Shown piece after piece: positions 15,295 through 23,989 of a stretch of 53,642 nt of DNA (position 1 is the first letter of the stretch; every line of letters begins with the position of its first letter). Source of the DNA: Nonomuraea longispora (lineage in GTDB: Bacteria; Actinomycetota; Actinomycetes; Streptosporangiales; Streptosporangiaceae); assembly GCF_004348345.1 (NCBI RefSeq), contig NZ_SMJZ01000029.1:1-53642 (forward strand), read 5' to 3'. The position numbers and the translations under genes are program-made. The notes under the pieces were generated by a model. The model saw only the letters and a program-made list of their open reading frames with translations. It did not search any database and was not told the origin of the DNA.

Positions 15295-18030
15295 TCAGGT
15301 GAGCGAGGAGTAGGCCACCACGCCGCGCCGCATGGCGTCCATCGCCTTCACCGACGTCTGCTTGATCTTGCTGCCCTGCGGCGCCGCGTTCCCCAGCTGG
15401 CCCAGCAGGTCCATCAGCTGCTTGATCCACCGTACGAAGTCACCGGCCGCCAGCTCGTTGCCGTTGACGCCTTCCAGGAGCACCGCGTCGAGGCTGTGCC
15501 CCCTGGCCCAGCGGAACGCGGCCCACGCGAAGCCCATGTCGGGCTCCCTGATCGTGGACAGCCCGTGGTCTGACTCGATGGCCTCCAGCTCGCCCCACAG
15601 CCGCGTCATCGACGTCAGGGCGTCCTGCGCCCGCCCCGCCGGGATCTTTGGCCTGCGGGCGTCGTCGGCCGCCCGCGACTCGAACACCAGCGCCGACACG
15701 CACGCCGCCAGCTCGCCCGGGTCGAGCTCCTCCCACAAGCCCATCCGCAGGCACTCGGCGGTGAGCAGGTCGAGCTCGGTGTAGATGCGGCCCAGCCGCC
15801 GGCCCTCGTCGGTGACGGACTCGCCGTCGAGGTAACCCAGCTGCTCCAGCACCGCGCAGATGCGGTCGAACGTGCGGGAGATGACGTGGGAGCGGCCCTC
15901 GACCCGGCGGCGCAGCCCCTCGGTCTCGCGCAGCAGCTTGTGATAGCGCTCGGCCCAGCGGGCATGGTCTTCCCGCTCGTCGCAGCCGTGGCAGGGGTGC
16001 TGCCGGATGCGCCGGCGCAGCTCGTTGACCTCGTCGTCCTCCACCGCGTGGTCGCGGGCCCTGGCCGGCTTGCCCAGGTCTCGGTCGCCGATCTTGGCCA
16101 GCAGCGTGGAGACCAGGTTGGCGCGCTCCTTGGGCGAGCGGCCGTTGAAGTTCTTCGGGATGCGCAGCTTCTCCAGTGGCTCGACCGGCACGGGGAAGTC
16201 GGCCGGGTCGAGCTTCTTGACCTGTTTGCCGATCGTCAGCACCAGCGGGCTCGGCCCGGCGCCGGCGGCGCGGCCGCGCGGGTTGCGGCCCGGGTCGAGC
16301 ACGATCGCCAGGCCCGCCCTGCGCCCACCGGGCACCCGGATCACGTCGCCCGGCTGCAGCGCCTCCAGCGACCGTACGGCGGCGGCCCTGCGGGCGGCGC
16401 CGCGCTGCCGGGACAGCTCGGCCTCACGGTCGGACAGGCGGCGGCGCAGCGCCGCGTATCCGGGGAAGTCGCCCAGGTGGCACGTCATGGCCTCCTGGTA
16501 GCCCTCCAGCGCCTCCTCGTGCTTGCGCAGCTGCTTGGCCAGCCCCACGACCGCCCGGTCGGCCTGGAACTGCGCGAACGACTCCTCCAGGAGCGTGCGG
16601 GCACGCTCTCTGCCGAACTGGCCGACGAGGTTGACCGCCATGTTGTAGGAGGGCTGGAAGCTGGAGCGCAGGGGATAGGTGCGGGTGCCGGCCAGGCCCG
16701 CGACCGACAGCGGGTCCATGCCGGGCTGCCACAGCACCACGGCGTGGCCCTCGACGTCGATGCCGCGCCGCCCGGCCCGCCCGGTCAGCTGGGTGTATTC
16801 GCCGGGGGTGAGGTCGGCGTGGGTCTCGCCGTTCCACTTGTCGAGCTTCTCGATCACCACGCTGCGGGCCGGCATGTTGATGCCCAGGGCCAGCGTCTCG
16901 GTGGCGAACACGGCCTTGACCAGCCCGCGCGTGAACAGCTCCTCCACGACCTCCTTGAAGGCCGGCAGCATGCCCGCGTGGTGCGCGGCCAGGCCCCGCT
17001 CCAGGCAGTCGCGCCATTCGAGGTAGCCCAGCACCGCCAGGTCCTCGTCGGGCAGGTGGGCGGTCCGCTCGTCGACGAGCTGCCTGATCTCGTGCCGCTC
17101 GCGCTCGGTGGTGAGCCGGATGCCGGCGTACAGGCACTGCTGCACGGCCGCGTCGCAGCCGGCGCGGGAGAAGATGAACGTGATCGCCGGCAGCAGCCCC
17201 TCGGCGTCGAGCTTCTCGATCACCTGCACCCGGTCGGGCGCGCGCGAGCGCTGCGGCCTGCCGTAGCCGCGCCTGCCCCGCCCGGCGGTCAGCCGCTCGG
17301 CGTCGCGCGTCACCCGCATCAGCGTGGGATTGATGCGCGGCGTCAGGTCGTCGCTGACGAACATGTCGTAGACGCGGTTGCCGACCATCATGTGCTGCCA
17401 CAGCGGCACCGGGCGGTGCTCGTCGACGATCACCGTGGTGTCGCCGCGCACCTCGCCCAGCCACTCGCCGAACTCCTCGGCGTTGCTGACGGTCGCCGAC
17501 AGCGCCACCAGCCGGACCGACTCGGGCAGGTGGATGATGACCTCTTCCCACACCGCGCCGCGGAAGCGGTCGGCGAGGTAGTGGACCTCGTCCATCACGG
17601 CGAATCCCAGCCCGGCCAGCGTGGCCGAGCCGGCGTAGAGCATGTTGCGCAGCACCTCGGTGGTCATGACCACGATGGGGGCCTCGCCGTTGACGCTGTT
17701 GTCGCCGGTCAGCAGGCCCACCTTGGCGGTGCCGTAGCGCTTGACCAGGTCGTTGTACTTCTGGTTGGACAGCGCCTTGATGGGGGTGGTGTAGAAGCAC
17801 TTGAGCCCCTGCTCCAGCGCCAGATGGACGGCGAACTCGCCGACGACCGTCTTGCCCGACCCCGTGGGCGCCGCCACCAGGACGCCGTCACCGGCCTCCA
17901 GGGCACGGCAGGCGTCCAGTTGGAAGTCGTCGAGAGCGAAGTCGTAGAGGCCTCGGAACGATTTGAGAGCGGCCCCGTCGTTCCCGTGTTTCTGACGGAA
18001 GGCCGCATAGCGTTCCGCTGGCGTTGTCAT
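15295..18030 (-). CDS. helY: Ski2/Mtr4-like DEAD/DEAH-box RNA helicase (HelY type)
   Basis: This is a superfamily 2 ATP-dependent helicase of 911 residues. Motif I APTGSGKT is at 54-61, followed by TTPIKALSNQKY (Ia), MDEVHYLAD (II, DEVH), LSATVSN (III) and QLTGRAGRRGID (VI). The C-terminal DSHCT-like domain is present. It corresponds to actinobacterial HelY, which in mycobacteria lies beside tatC-tatA-pafC-pafB, as here. The role is probably in RNA turnover or nucleic-acid remodelling and has not been settled. ATG at 18030. Confidence 0.93.
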   Translation of the reverse strand: MTTPAERYAAFRQKHGNDGAALKSFRGLYDFALDDFQLDACRALEAGDGVLVAAPTGSGKTVVGEFAVHLALEQGLKCFYTTPIKALSNQKYNDLVKRYGTAKVGLLTGDNSVNGEAPIVVMTTEVLRNMLYAGSATLAGLGFAVMDEVHYLADRFRGAVWEEVIIHLPESVRLVALSATVSNAEEFGEWLGEVRGDTTVIVDEHRPVPLWQHMMVGNRVYDMFVSDDLTPRINPTLMRVTRDAERLTAGRGRRGYGRPQRSRAPDRVQVIEKLDAEGLLPAITFIFSRAGCDAAVQQCLYAGIRLTTERERHEIRQLVDERTAHLPDEDLAVLGYLEWRDCLERGLAAHHAGMLPAFKEVVEELFTRGLVKAVFATETLALGINMPARSVVIEKLDKWNGETHADLTPGEYTQLTGRAGRRGIDVEGHAVVLWQPGMDPLSVAGLAGTRTYPLRSSFQPSYNMAVNLVGQFGRERARTLLEESFAQFQADRAVVGLAKQLRKHEEALEGYQEAMTCHLGDFPGYAALRRRLSDREAELSRQRGAARRAAAVRSLEALQPGDVIRVPGGRRAGLAIVLDPGRNPRGRAAGAGPSPLVLTIGKQVKKLDPADFPVPVEPLEKLRIPKNFNGRSPKERANLVSTLLAKIGDRDLGKPARARDHAVEDDEVNELRRRIRQHPCHGCDEREDHARWAERYHKLLRETEGLRRRVEGRSHVISRTFDRICAVLEQLGYLDGESVTDEGRRLGRIYTELDLLTAECLRMGLWEELDPGELAACVSALVFESRAADDARRPKIPAGRAQDALTSMTRLWGELEAIESDHGLSTIREPDMGFAWAAFRWARGHSLDAVLLEGVNGNELAAGDFVRWIKQLMDLLGQLGNAAPQGSKIKQTSVKAMDAMRRGVVAYSSLT

Positions 18031-18114
18031 ACCCGTCAGCCTACCGAAATCGCCATTCCGGTCCGTCCCGCCGGGCTTGTACGGCCTCCGCGCAGGCGCC
18101 TTTACTTTGTAGAT

Positions 18115-19002
18115 TCATACGAGGACGCGGAACGCGCCAGGCCGGACCTCGCAGTGCGCCGGCACCGGCCCCACCCGTTCGCCGTCGGCGTAGGCGACGA
18201 CATCGGCCGCCTCCAGCCGCACGCTGCGCACCCGCCTGACCGACACGGCCCGATGGCCCACGTGCGTGCCCCGGTAGACGCTCGGGAACACCCGCAGGAA
18301 CTCGGCCTTGGACACGGCCTCCAGCATCACCACGTCCAGCAGCCCGTCGTCCGGGCTGGCGTCCGGCGACACCCGCATCCCCGCGCCGTACGAACGCGTG
18401 TTGGCGACAGCCACCAGCATGGCCTCCCGCTCGATCACCTCGTCCTCGTCGAGCGTGACGCGGAACGGGATCGGCCGGAACGAGCGCAGCTCGTCCACCA
18501 TCGCCACGACGTAGCGCGCCATCCCCGGCGGCCAGGTAAGCCGGTTGGCGCGCTCGTTCACCCGCGAGTCGAACCCGCAGCACATGACCCCGGCGAACAG
18601 CTCGTCCGCGGCACCCGCGACGACGCGGGCGGCGTCGACGCTCCGCGGCCGCATCCGAAGCACGGTCCTCGCGGCGGCGATGGGGTCGCCGCACGGCACC
18701 CCGAGCGCCGCCGCGATGTCGTTGCCGGTGCCGGCGGGGATGATGCCGAGCGGCACGTCCGTGCCGGCCACGGCCTGCACGGCGAGGTGCACGAGCCCGT
18801 CACCGCCGAAGGCCACGAGCGCGTCGGGGCGCTCGGCGACGGCGGTGCAGGCTCGGTCGAGGGCGTCGCCGGCGTCGTCGCCGACGATCACCGACAGCTC
18901 GACCCCGCCGGCGCGCAGGCGGCGCGCCACCGGCTCCAGCAGGCGCAGAGTGCGGCCGCCGCGCGCGGCGGGGTTGACGAGCAGGGCGAGTTGAGGGGAC
19001 AC
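18115..19002 (-). CDS. Diacylglycerol/lipid kinase family protein
   Basis: This is a YegS/DagK-type soluble lipid kinase of 295 residues, which phosphorylates diacylglycerol or a related lipid at the membrane face. The nucleotide-binding motifs are VNPAARGG near the N-terminus, FGGDGLVH and the PAGTGND loop. The C-terminal beta domain includes SPDASPDDGLLDVVML. It starts with GTG (19002), sits 16 bases after the tatC stop and is probably co-transcribed with tatA-tatC. The exact lipid substrate cannot be told from sequence. Confidence 0.92.
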   Translation of the reverse strand: MSPQLALLVNPAARGGRTLRLLEPVARRLRAGGVELSVIVGDDAGDALDRACTAVAERPDALVAFGGDGLVHLAVQAVAGTDVPLGIIPAGTGNDIAAALGVPCGDPIAAARTVLRMRPRSVDAARVVAGAADELFAGVMCCGFDSRVNERANRLTWPPGMARYVVAMVDELRSFRPIPFRVTLDEDEVIEREAMLVAVANTRSYGAGMRVSPDASPDDGLLDVVMLEAVSKAEFLRVFPSVYRGTHVGHRAVSVRRVRSVRLEAADVVAYADGERVGPVPAHCEVRPGAFRVLV

Positions 19003-19018
19003 GCCCGGAACTTATCGC

Positions 19019-19918
19019 CTATCGCCCGGAACCGGAATCCTCCCCGGCGCGGGGAGCGTCGGCATCGTCGTCGAGCGGGGCGTCCTCGGGCAGCGGCGAG
19101 GCCTCGTCGTCGTCCAGGTGACCGAACTCACTCACCGGGTTGCGCTTCTCCCTCAGGTACATGACCAGCTCGGCCGCCGAGAACAGCACGATCATCGGCG
19201 CGGCCAGTGCCATCATGGTGATGGGGTCGCCGCCGGGCGTGACGACGGCGCCGAAGACGAACATCAGGAAGATGACCAGCCGCCGGTGCTTGGCCACCGT
19301 CGCGTGGGACAGCACCCCGACGATGTTGAGGAAGACCAGCAGCAGCGGCAGCTCGAACGACACCCCGAAGATCAGCAGCATGATCAGGACGTAGTCGAGG
19401 TAGTCGTCGATCGAGATGGTGGCGACCGAGCCGTCGACCGAGAAGCCCAGCAGGAAGCCCAGCGCGGTGTCCATGATGAAGTAGGACAGCCCGGCCCCCA
19501 GCGCGAACAGCGGGATGGCCAGCGTCAGGAACAACACCGTGTAGCGCTTCTCGGTGCGGTAGAGGGCCGGGGTGACGAACGCCCAGATCTGGTAGAGCCA
19601 GGCCGGCGACGACAGCACCAGGCCGACCATCAGCGAGACCTTCAACGTGATGAAGAACGACGAGAAGATGCCGGTGTAGGTCAGGCTGCACTCGCCCGTG
19701 AGCTGACGCGACTGGGCGGTCGAGCAGTAGGGATCCTTGAGCACCGCCCACACCGGGTCGAAGACGATCCACCCGATGATCAAACCCACCACGGCGGCGG
19801 CGAACGCGATGAGCAGCCGGTTGCGCAGTTCGCGCAGGTGCTCCATGAGCGGCATCCGGCCTTCGGCATCGGGCTCAGGCTTGCGCTTGGGCCCCGACCG
19901 TTTCAGCAGCGCCATCAC
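19019..19918 (-). CDS. tatC: Sec-independent protein translocase TatC
   Basis: This is the polytopic core of the twin-arginine translocase, 299 residues with six membrane helices. It recognises Tat signal peptides together with TatA-type subunits. The hallmark MPLMEHLRELRNRL is at residues about 22-35, and SSPAWLYQIWAFVTPALYR is in the middle. The acidic C-terminal tail is long. A GTG at 19918 and an ATG at 19915 are adjacent possible starts. It lies 30 bases after tatA. A Tat-type signal is visible on the solute-binding protein at 32411 in this same window. Confidence 0.96.
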   Translation of the reverse strand: MMALLKRSGPKRKPEPDAEGRMPLMEHLRELRNRLLIAFAAAVVGLIIGWIVFDPVWAVLKDPYCSTAQSRQLTGECSLTYTGIFSSFFITLKVSLMVGLVLSSPAWLYQIWAFVTPALYRTEKRYTVLFLTLAIPLFALGAGLSYFIMDTALGFLLGFSVDGSVATISIDDYLDYVLIMLLIFGVSFELPLLLVFLNIVGVLSHATVAKHRRLVIFLMFVFGAVVTPGGDPITMMALAAPMIVLFSAAELVMYLREKRNPVSEFGHLDDDEASPLPEDAPLDDDADAPRAGEDSGSGR

Positions 19919-19948
19919 CAGTCCAGGGAGTGAGGAGGAGAGGAAAAA

Positions 19949-20269
19949 TCAGGGGCGCTTGTCGGCCTGGGCACTCGCACGCAACTTGGCGGCCTGCTCC
20001 TCGAGCCGGCGGGCCTGCTCCTCCGGCGACGGTTCCGGCGACGGGGCCGCGGCCTGGAGCTGCTGGGGCGTGGCGGGCTGCTGCTGGGCCTCGGGCTGTG
20101 TCTGGACGACGGTCGGCTTGTCGTCGTCATCGTTCATCTTGCTGGTCTCGGCCTTGAAGATGCGCAGGGACCGTCCAACGCCACGCGCGAGGTCCGGCAG
20201 CTTCTTGGCGCCGAAGAGCAGGACCAAGGCCACCAAGATCAGGATGATCTCCGGAGCTCCCAAGTTCAT
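19949..20269 (-). CDS. tatA: Sec-independent protein translocase TatA
   Basis: This is the pore-forming Tat subunit of 106 residues. A short N-terminal membrane helix (about 6-20, PEIILILVALVLLFGAKKLP) is followed by the amphipathic FGAKKLPDLARGVGRSLRIFK, then a Gln/Pro/Glu-rich cytoplasmic tail. No tatB is adjacent, as in other actinobacteria where tatB lies elsewhere. Upstream are the pafBC genes and a small membrane protein on the same strand. Confidence 0.96.
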   Translation of the reverse strand: MNLGAPEIILILVALVLLFGAKKLPDLARGVGRSLRIFKAETSKMNDDDDKPTVVQTQPEAQQQPATPQQLQAAAPSPEPSPEEQARRLEEQAAKLRASAQADKRP

Positions 20270-20336
20270 GTGACGTCCTTCATGGTTTATGAGTGCTGTC
20301 CTTCACGACCGATCGTACGCTGCCGGGGCCGCTGCC

Positions 20337-20492
20337 TCATCCCTTGGCGTCCTGTTTATCCCCGAATTGCTCGTGAACCTGGGCGACTTCCCTGCTCAGG
20401 TCACGTGCGGCGGCCACCACCCGGGCGAACGCGACCCCGAGCACGGCCAGCCCCGCCAGGCACAACCCGCAGGCCAGGAGAATCCACGTCAT
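20337..20492 (-). CDS. Small single-span membrane protein between pafC and tatA
   Basis: This is a 51-residue frame whose ATG (20492-20490) overlaps the pafC stop as ATGA, strong evidence for a real, coupled gene. Residues 2-24 form one membrane helix (ILLACGLCLAGLAVLGVAFA), followed by a charged amphipathic helix (ARDLSREVAQVHEQFGDK). The topology resembles TatA/B-like or divisome-type small proteins, but no family signature is evident. It lies between the DNA-damage regulator genes and the Tat genes. Confidence 0.78.
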   Translation of the reverse strand: MTWILLACGLCLAGLAVLGVAFARVVAAARDLSREVAQVHEQFGDKQDAKG

Positions 20493-21460
20493 GACCGGTG
20501 AGCGTACAGGGCCAGGGCCCGCTCGGCCTCCTGGCGCACGGCCTCGGCCATCGCGGGCGGCGCGACGACCCTGCCGGTGTCGCCGAGGCGCAGCGCCAGC
20601 TTGAGAATCCAGTCCTGGTCGCGGGCGCGCAGCGTCACCCGCAGCCGTCCTTCGCCGAGCTCGGTGACCTGCTCGCACGGGTAGTACTCGGCGACCCACC
20701 GGCCGGCGGCGCTGACCTCCAGCTCGATCAGCTCGTCGGTGGGCGAGGGCCGGAAGACCCCCTGGGCGACGTCGATGGGCTCGGCCTCGGCCGGCGGGTC
20801 GGCGGGCACGTCGAGCACGTCGACGCCGAGCATCCGGTCGAGCCGGAACAACCGCATCGCCTCGGCGCGGTAGCACCAGCCCTCCAGGTAGGCGCGGCCG
20901 TCGACGACCACGATGCGCGTCGGGTCGACCTCGCGCGGCGTCACCTCGTCGCGGCCCGGCACGTAGTAACGCAGCGACAGCCTGCGCCCCTTGGTGAGTC
21001 CCTCGCGCACGCGCGGCAGGGCGTCGGGTGCCGCGTCGACGTCGACGGCGACCTGGCTGCTGACGGTGGCGGCGCCCTCCCCGGCCGCCTGCTCCAGCTT
21101 GGCCATCACGCGCGGCAGCGCGTCGTCCGTGCCCTGCACCTCGGCCAGCTGCGGCGTGGCGGCCAGCATGCGCAGCGCGACCAGCAGCGCGCTGGCCTCG
21201 TCGATGCCCAGCCGCAGCGGCCTGGCGATGGTGTCGGCGTTGTCGATGAGGATCTCGCCGCCGTCCCAGGACACGTCGATGAGGTCGCCGGGCGTGTGAC
21301 CGGGCAGCCCGCACATCCACACGAGTTGCAGGTCGTCGATGAGCTGCTTCTCGCTCAGCCCGAACACCGCGGCCACCTCGCCGACCTGCGCCCCGGGGTG
21401 GGACATCAGGTACGGCACCAGCGACAGCAGCCGGGGCAGCCGGTCGGCGGATCCGCTCAT
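20489..21460 (-). CDS. pafC: WYL-domain transcriptional regulator PafC
   Basis: This is the second half of the PafBC regulator, 323 residues. It has an N-terminal winged HTH (about 1-60), then a WYL domain (DGRAYLEGWCYRAEAMRLFR) and a C-terminal WCX domain. In mycobacteria PafBC activates many DNA-damage genes independently of LexA. Its start overlaps the pafB stop, so the two are translated together. Despite the name it does not itself act in pupylation. Confidence 0.94.
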   Translation of the reverse strand: MSGSADRLPRLLSLVPYLMSHPGAQVGEVAAVFGLSEKQLIDDLQLVWMCGLPGHTPGDLIDVSWDGGEILIDNADTIARPLRLGIDEASALLVALRMLAATPQLAEVQGTDDALPRVMAKLEQAAGEGAATVSSQVAVDVDAAPDALPRVREGLTKGRRLSLRYYVPGRDEVTPREVDPTRIVVVDGRAYLEGWCYRAEAMRLFRLDRMLGVDVLDVPADPPAEAEPIDVAQGVFRPSPTDELIELEVSAAGRWVAEYYPCEQVTELGEGRLRVTLRARDQDWILKLALRLGDTGRVVAPPAMAEAVRQEAERALALYAHRS

Positions 21461-22419
21461 GCGAGCGCCCCTTTCAGTCGGCGGATGACGGCCTCACGGG
21501 CGTCGGGCGGGTCGACGACCTCGACGTCGGCGCCGAGGCTGGCCATCCAGGCGGCCAGCCGCTCGGGGTCGGAGAAGGCCAGCTCGGCCTCGTCCCACCC
21601 GTCCCTGCCGGTGCGTACGGCCCTGGCCAGCTGGCGAACCCCTTCACACGTCCCCTGGCGCACGCGGACCACCGCGATCCGCTCGTCCGTCACCTCGTCG
21701 GGGTAGCCGACCATGGCGCGTACGTCGACGCCTTCGGGGACCTCGACAACCCCCGGCTTGCCGACCGTCGTGACCTGCCCGGTGATGCGGCTGAGCCGGA
21801 AGGCGCGCGGCGCGTCCCTGCCGCGGTCGAACCCGGCGAGGTACCAGCGGCCGCGTCTGCTGACCACGCCCCACGGCTCCACGGTGCGGGTGCGGACGTC
21901 CTCGCTGCCGGCGCCGCGGTAGTCGAAGCGCACCACCCGCCGGTCGCGTACGGCGTTCCACAGCGCGGGGAACGCGGGGTCGCGGGTGTCGACGCGCAGC
22001 TCCAGCGCTCCCCCGCCCATCGCCGCGCCGACGGGCTGGTCGGTGGCCACGCCGCCGGCGCGCAGCTTCAGCAGCGCTCCCGAGGCGGCCTCGGCCAGGC
22101 TGGCGCGCTGCCACACCTGGGCGGCCAGCCCCAGGACGGCGGCCTCGTCGGGTTCCAGGGTGATCTCGGGCAGCTCGTACGACTGCCGCTCGATCCGGTA
22201 GCCCGGCTCGTCCTCCCACGGGTCGCGCACCACGTCGATGGGGATGCCGAGCTCGCGCAGCTCGTTCTTGTCGCGCTCGAACATGCGCTGGAACGCCTCG
22301 TCGCCGTCGCGGTCGTAACCCGGGACGGCGTGACGGATCTGCTCGGCCGACAGCGGGCGCCGGGTGGCGAGCAGGCAGATCACGAGATTGAGCAGCCGTT
22401 CTGTCTTCCGGCGCGACAT
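21457..22419 (-). CDS. pafB: WYL-domain transcriptional regulator PafB
   Basis: This is the first half of the PafBC DNA-damage regulator, 320 residues. An N-terminal HTH (MSRRKTERLLNLVICLLATR) is followed by a WYL domain (GRWYLAGFDRGRDAPRAFRLSRI) and a WCX domain. I chose the ATG at 22419, which follows AGGAGGAG. The frame runs further upstream but there it is antisense to the DUF3866 gene. It is divergent from that gene with 39 bases between, and overlaps pafC by four bases. Confidence 0.94.
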   Translation of the reverse strand: MSRRKTERLLNLVICLLATRRPLSAEQIRHAVPGYDRDGDEAFQRMFERDKNELRELGIPIDVVRDPWEDEPGYRIERQSYELPEITLEPDEAAVLGLAAQVWQRASLAEAASGALLKLRAGGVATDQPVGAAMGGGALELRVDTRDPAFPALWNAVRDRRVVRFDYRGAGSEDVRTRTVEPWGVVSRRGRWYLAGFDRGRDAPRAFRLSRITGQVTTVGKPGVVEVPEGVDVRAMVGYPDEVTDERIAVVRVRQGTCEGVRQLARAVRTGRDGWDEAELAFSDPERLAAWMASLGADVEVVDPPDAREAVIRRLKGALA

Positions 22420-22458
22420 CTGCCTCACTCCTCCTTCGATCGACGCTACCCTGCCCCC

Positions 22459-23532
22459 GTGATCAGATGGCGCAGGGGCGAAGTTGTCCGGATCCGACGC
22501 GAGTGGCCGGGAGCGGTGGAGCTGGATGTCGCCGTCCCCGAGGGAGAGTGCCGGGCGCTGGCGTATCCGCCGCTGGTCGGGCGCCCGGAACCCGGCGACG
22601 AGGTGCTGCTCAACACGACCGCGCTCGCGATGGGTCTCGGTACGGGAGGTTACGCCATGGTGGTGGCCGTCCCTAACCGTTTGCCGCAGGATCCTGACGG
22701 CCCCGGGCACCTGGTGAAGGCCCGGTACACACCGTTGCAGGCCACGGTGCTGGGCGCCGACGAGCAGGACTCCCCTCATCACGAGCTGCTGCGCGAGGCC
22801 GACTCGCTGGACGGCATGCCGGTGATCGTGGCGGACCTGCACTCGGCGCTGCCGCCGATCCTGTGCGGCCTGTACGCCTCGGCGCCGCGGCCGGACGTCC
22901 GTGTCGCGTACGTGATGCTGGACGGCGGCGCGCTGCCGGCGTGGTTCTCGATGGCGGCGGCGCGGCTGCGTGAGGCCGGCTGGCTGAAGGGCGTGGTGAC
23001 GGTCGGGCAGTCGTTCGGCGGCGACGTGGAGGCGGTCACCGTGCACACCGGGCTGCTGGCGGCCAGGCACGTGCTGGAGGCCGACCTGGCGATCGTCACG
23101 CAGGGGCCGGGCAACCTGGGCACGGGCACCCGATGGGGCTTTTCCGGGGTGTCGGCGGGTGAGGCGGTGAACGCGGCGGGCGTGCTGCTGGGGCGTCCGG
23201 TGGCCGCGCTGCGGGTCAGCGAGGGCGACAGGAGGGAGCGCCACTACGGCGTCTCCCACCACTCGCTGACCGCCTACGGCAGGGTCGCGCTGTCCCCCGC
23301 CGACGTGCCGGTGCCCGAGCTGCCGGGCGAGTTCGGCGAGCGGGTGAGGGACCAGGCGGAGCTGCTGGCGGTGCGCCACCGCCTCGTCCCCGTGCCGGTG
23401 GACGGCCTGCACGAGGCGCTGCGCGCCTGTCCTGTGCGGCTGTCGACGATGGGCAGGGGCCTGGAGGAGGATCTGGCCTACTTCCTGGCCTCGGCGGCGG
23501 CCGGCAGGCTGGCGGCCTCGCTGCTGGAGTAG
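22459..23532 (+). CDS. DUF3866 family protein
   Basis: This is a 357-residue soluble protein of the actinobacterial DUF3866 family, function unknown. It starts with GTG at 22459. A TACCCT six bases upstream would fit a -10 for a leaderless transcript, and there is no ribosome-binding site. Glycine-rich stretches (TVGQSFGGDVEAVTVHTGL, GPGNLGTGTRWGFSGVSAG) suggest a nucleotide- or phosphate-binding fold, but I cannot confirm that. It is divergent from pafB. Its last 55 bases overlap the 3' end of the convergent DUF3291 gene. Confidence 0.86.
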   Translation: MIRWRRGEVVRIRREWPGAVELDVAVPEGECRALAYPPLVGRPEPGDEVLLNTTALAMGLGTGGYAMVVAVPNRLPQDPDGPGHLVKARYTPLQATVLGADEQDSPHHELLREADSLDGMPVIVADLHSALPPILCGLYASAPRPDVRVAYVMLDGGALPAWFSMAAARLREAGWLKGVVTVGQSFGGDVEAVTVHTGLLAARHVLEADLAIVTQGPGNLGTGTRWGFSGVSAGEAVNAAGVLLGRPVAALRVSEGDRRERHYGVSHHSLTAYGRVALSPADVPVPELPGEFGERVRDQAELLAVRHRLVPVPVDGLHEALRACPVRLSTMGRGLEEDLAYFLASAAAGRLAASLLE

Positions 23533-23969
23533 GAGTCCTTGAAGGTGAACGCCTCGGGGCTCGGCCCCTCGGTCTTGAGGCGTTCCAGCCGCCGCATGCC
23601 CTCCGCCAGCGGCGGGATGTGCCCTTCGGGGATCCACCACATGACGGTGTACGGCTCCGCCACGCGCAGGAACCATTCCCTGCGCCGGCGCAGCACGCCC
23701 AGGTGAGGGCTGCGGTAGACGTAGTTCCACAGCGTGTCGAGCGACTTCCACACCGAGAAGTTGACGAGCAGGTGGTCGCCGTAGTCGTGCACGACGGTGG
23801 CCGTGGGGTCGGTCTCGCTCTCCTTGAGCCGCCACACGAATCCGGGCGCCGCGTCGGCGAGCGCGTTGACGGGTTCGAGCAGGGCGACGAACTCGGCGAG
23901 CTCGGGGCTGTCGACGGGCGCGCGCATGTGCGCGATGTTGAGCTGGGCCAGGTGCATGACACTCAGCAC
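23478..23969 (-). CDS. DUF3291 domain protein (dimeric alpha/beta-barrel-like)
   Basis: This is a 163-residue protein of the DUF3291 family, which has an antibiotic-biosynthesis-monooxygenase-like (ferredoxin) fold. Recognisable stretches are HLAQLNIAHMRAPVDSPEL and VNFSVWKSLDTLWNYVYR. The GTG at 23969 fits a GGGGAGGGG site; an in-frame ATG follows at 23957. It lies 21 bases downstream of the Cys-containing HTH gene and is probably co-transcribed with it. Substrate and reaction are unknown. The 3' end overlaps the convergent DUF3866 gene by 55 bases. Confidence 0.85.
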   Translation of the reverse strand: MLSVMHLAQLNIAHMRAPVDSPELAEFVALLEPVNALADAAPGFVWRLKESETDPTATVVHDYGDHLLVNFSVWKSLDTLWNYVYRSPHLGVLRRRREWFLRVAEPYTVMWWIPEGHIPPLAEGMRRLERLKTEGPSPEAFTFKDSYSSSEAASLPAAAEARK

Positions 23970-23989
23970 ATCACCCCTCCCCTTCTATG

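Noticed and set aside
22420..23835. Long upstream extension of the pafB frame
   Set aside because: It is antisense to the DUF3866 gene; the HTH start and a strong ribosome-binding site define the pafB start at 22419.
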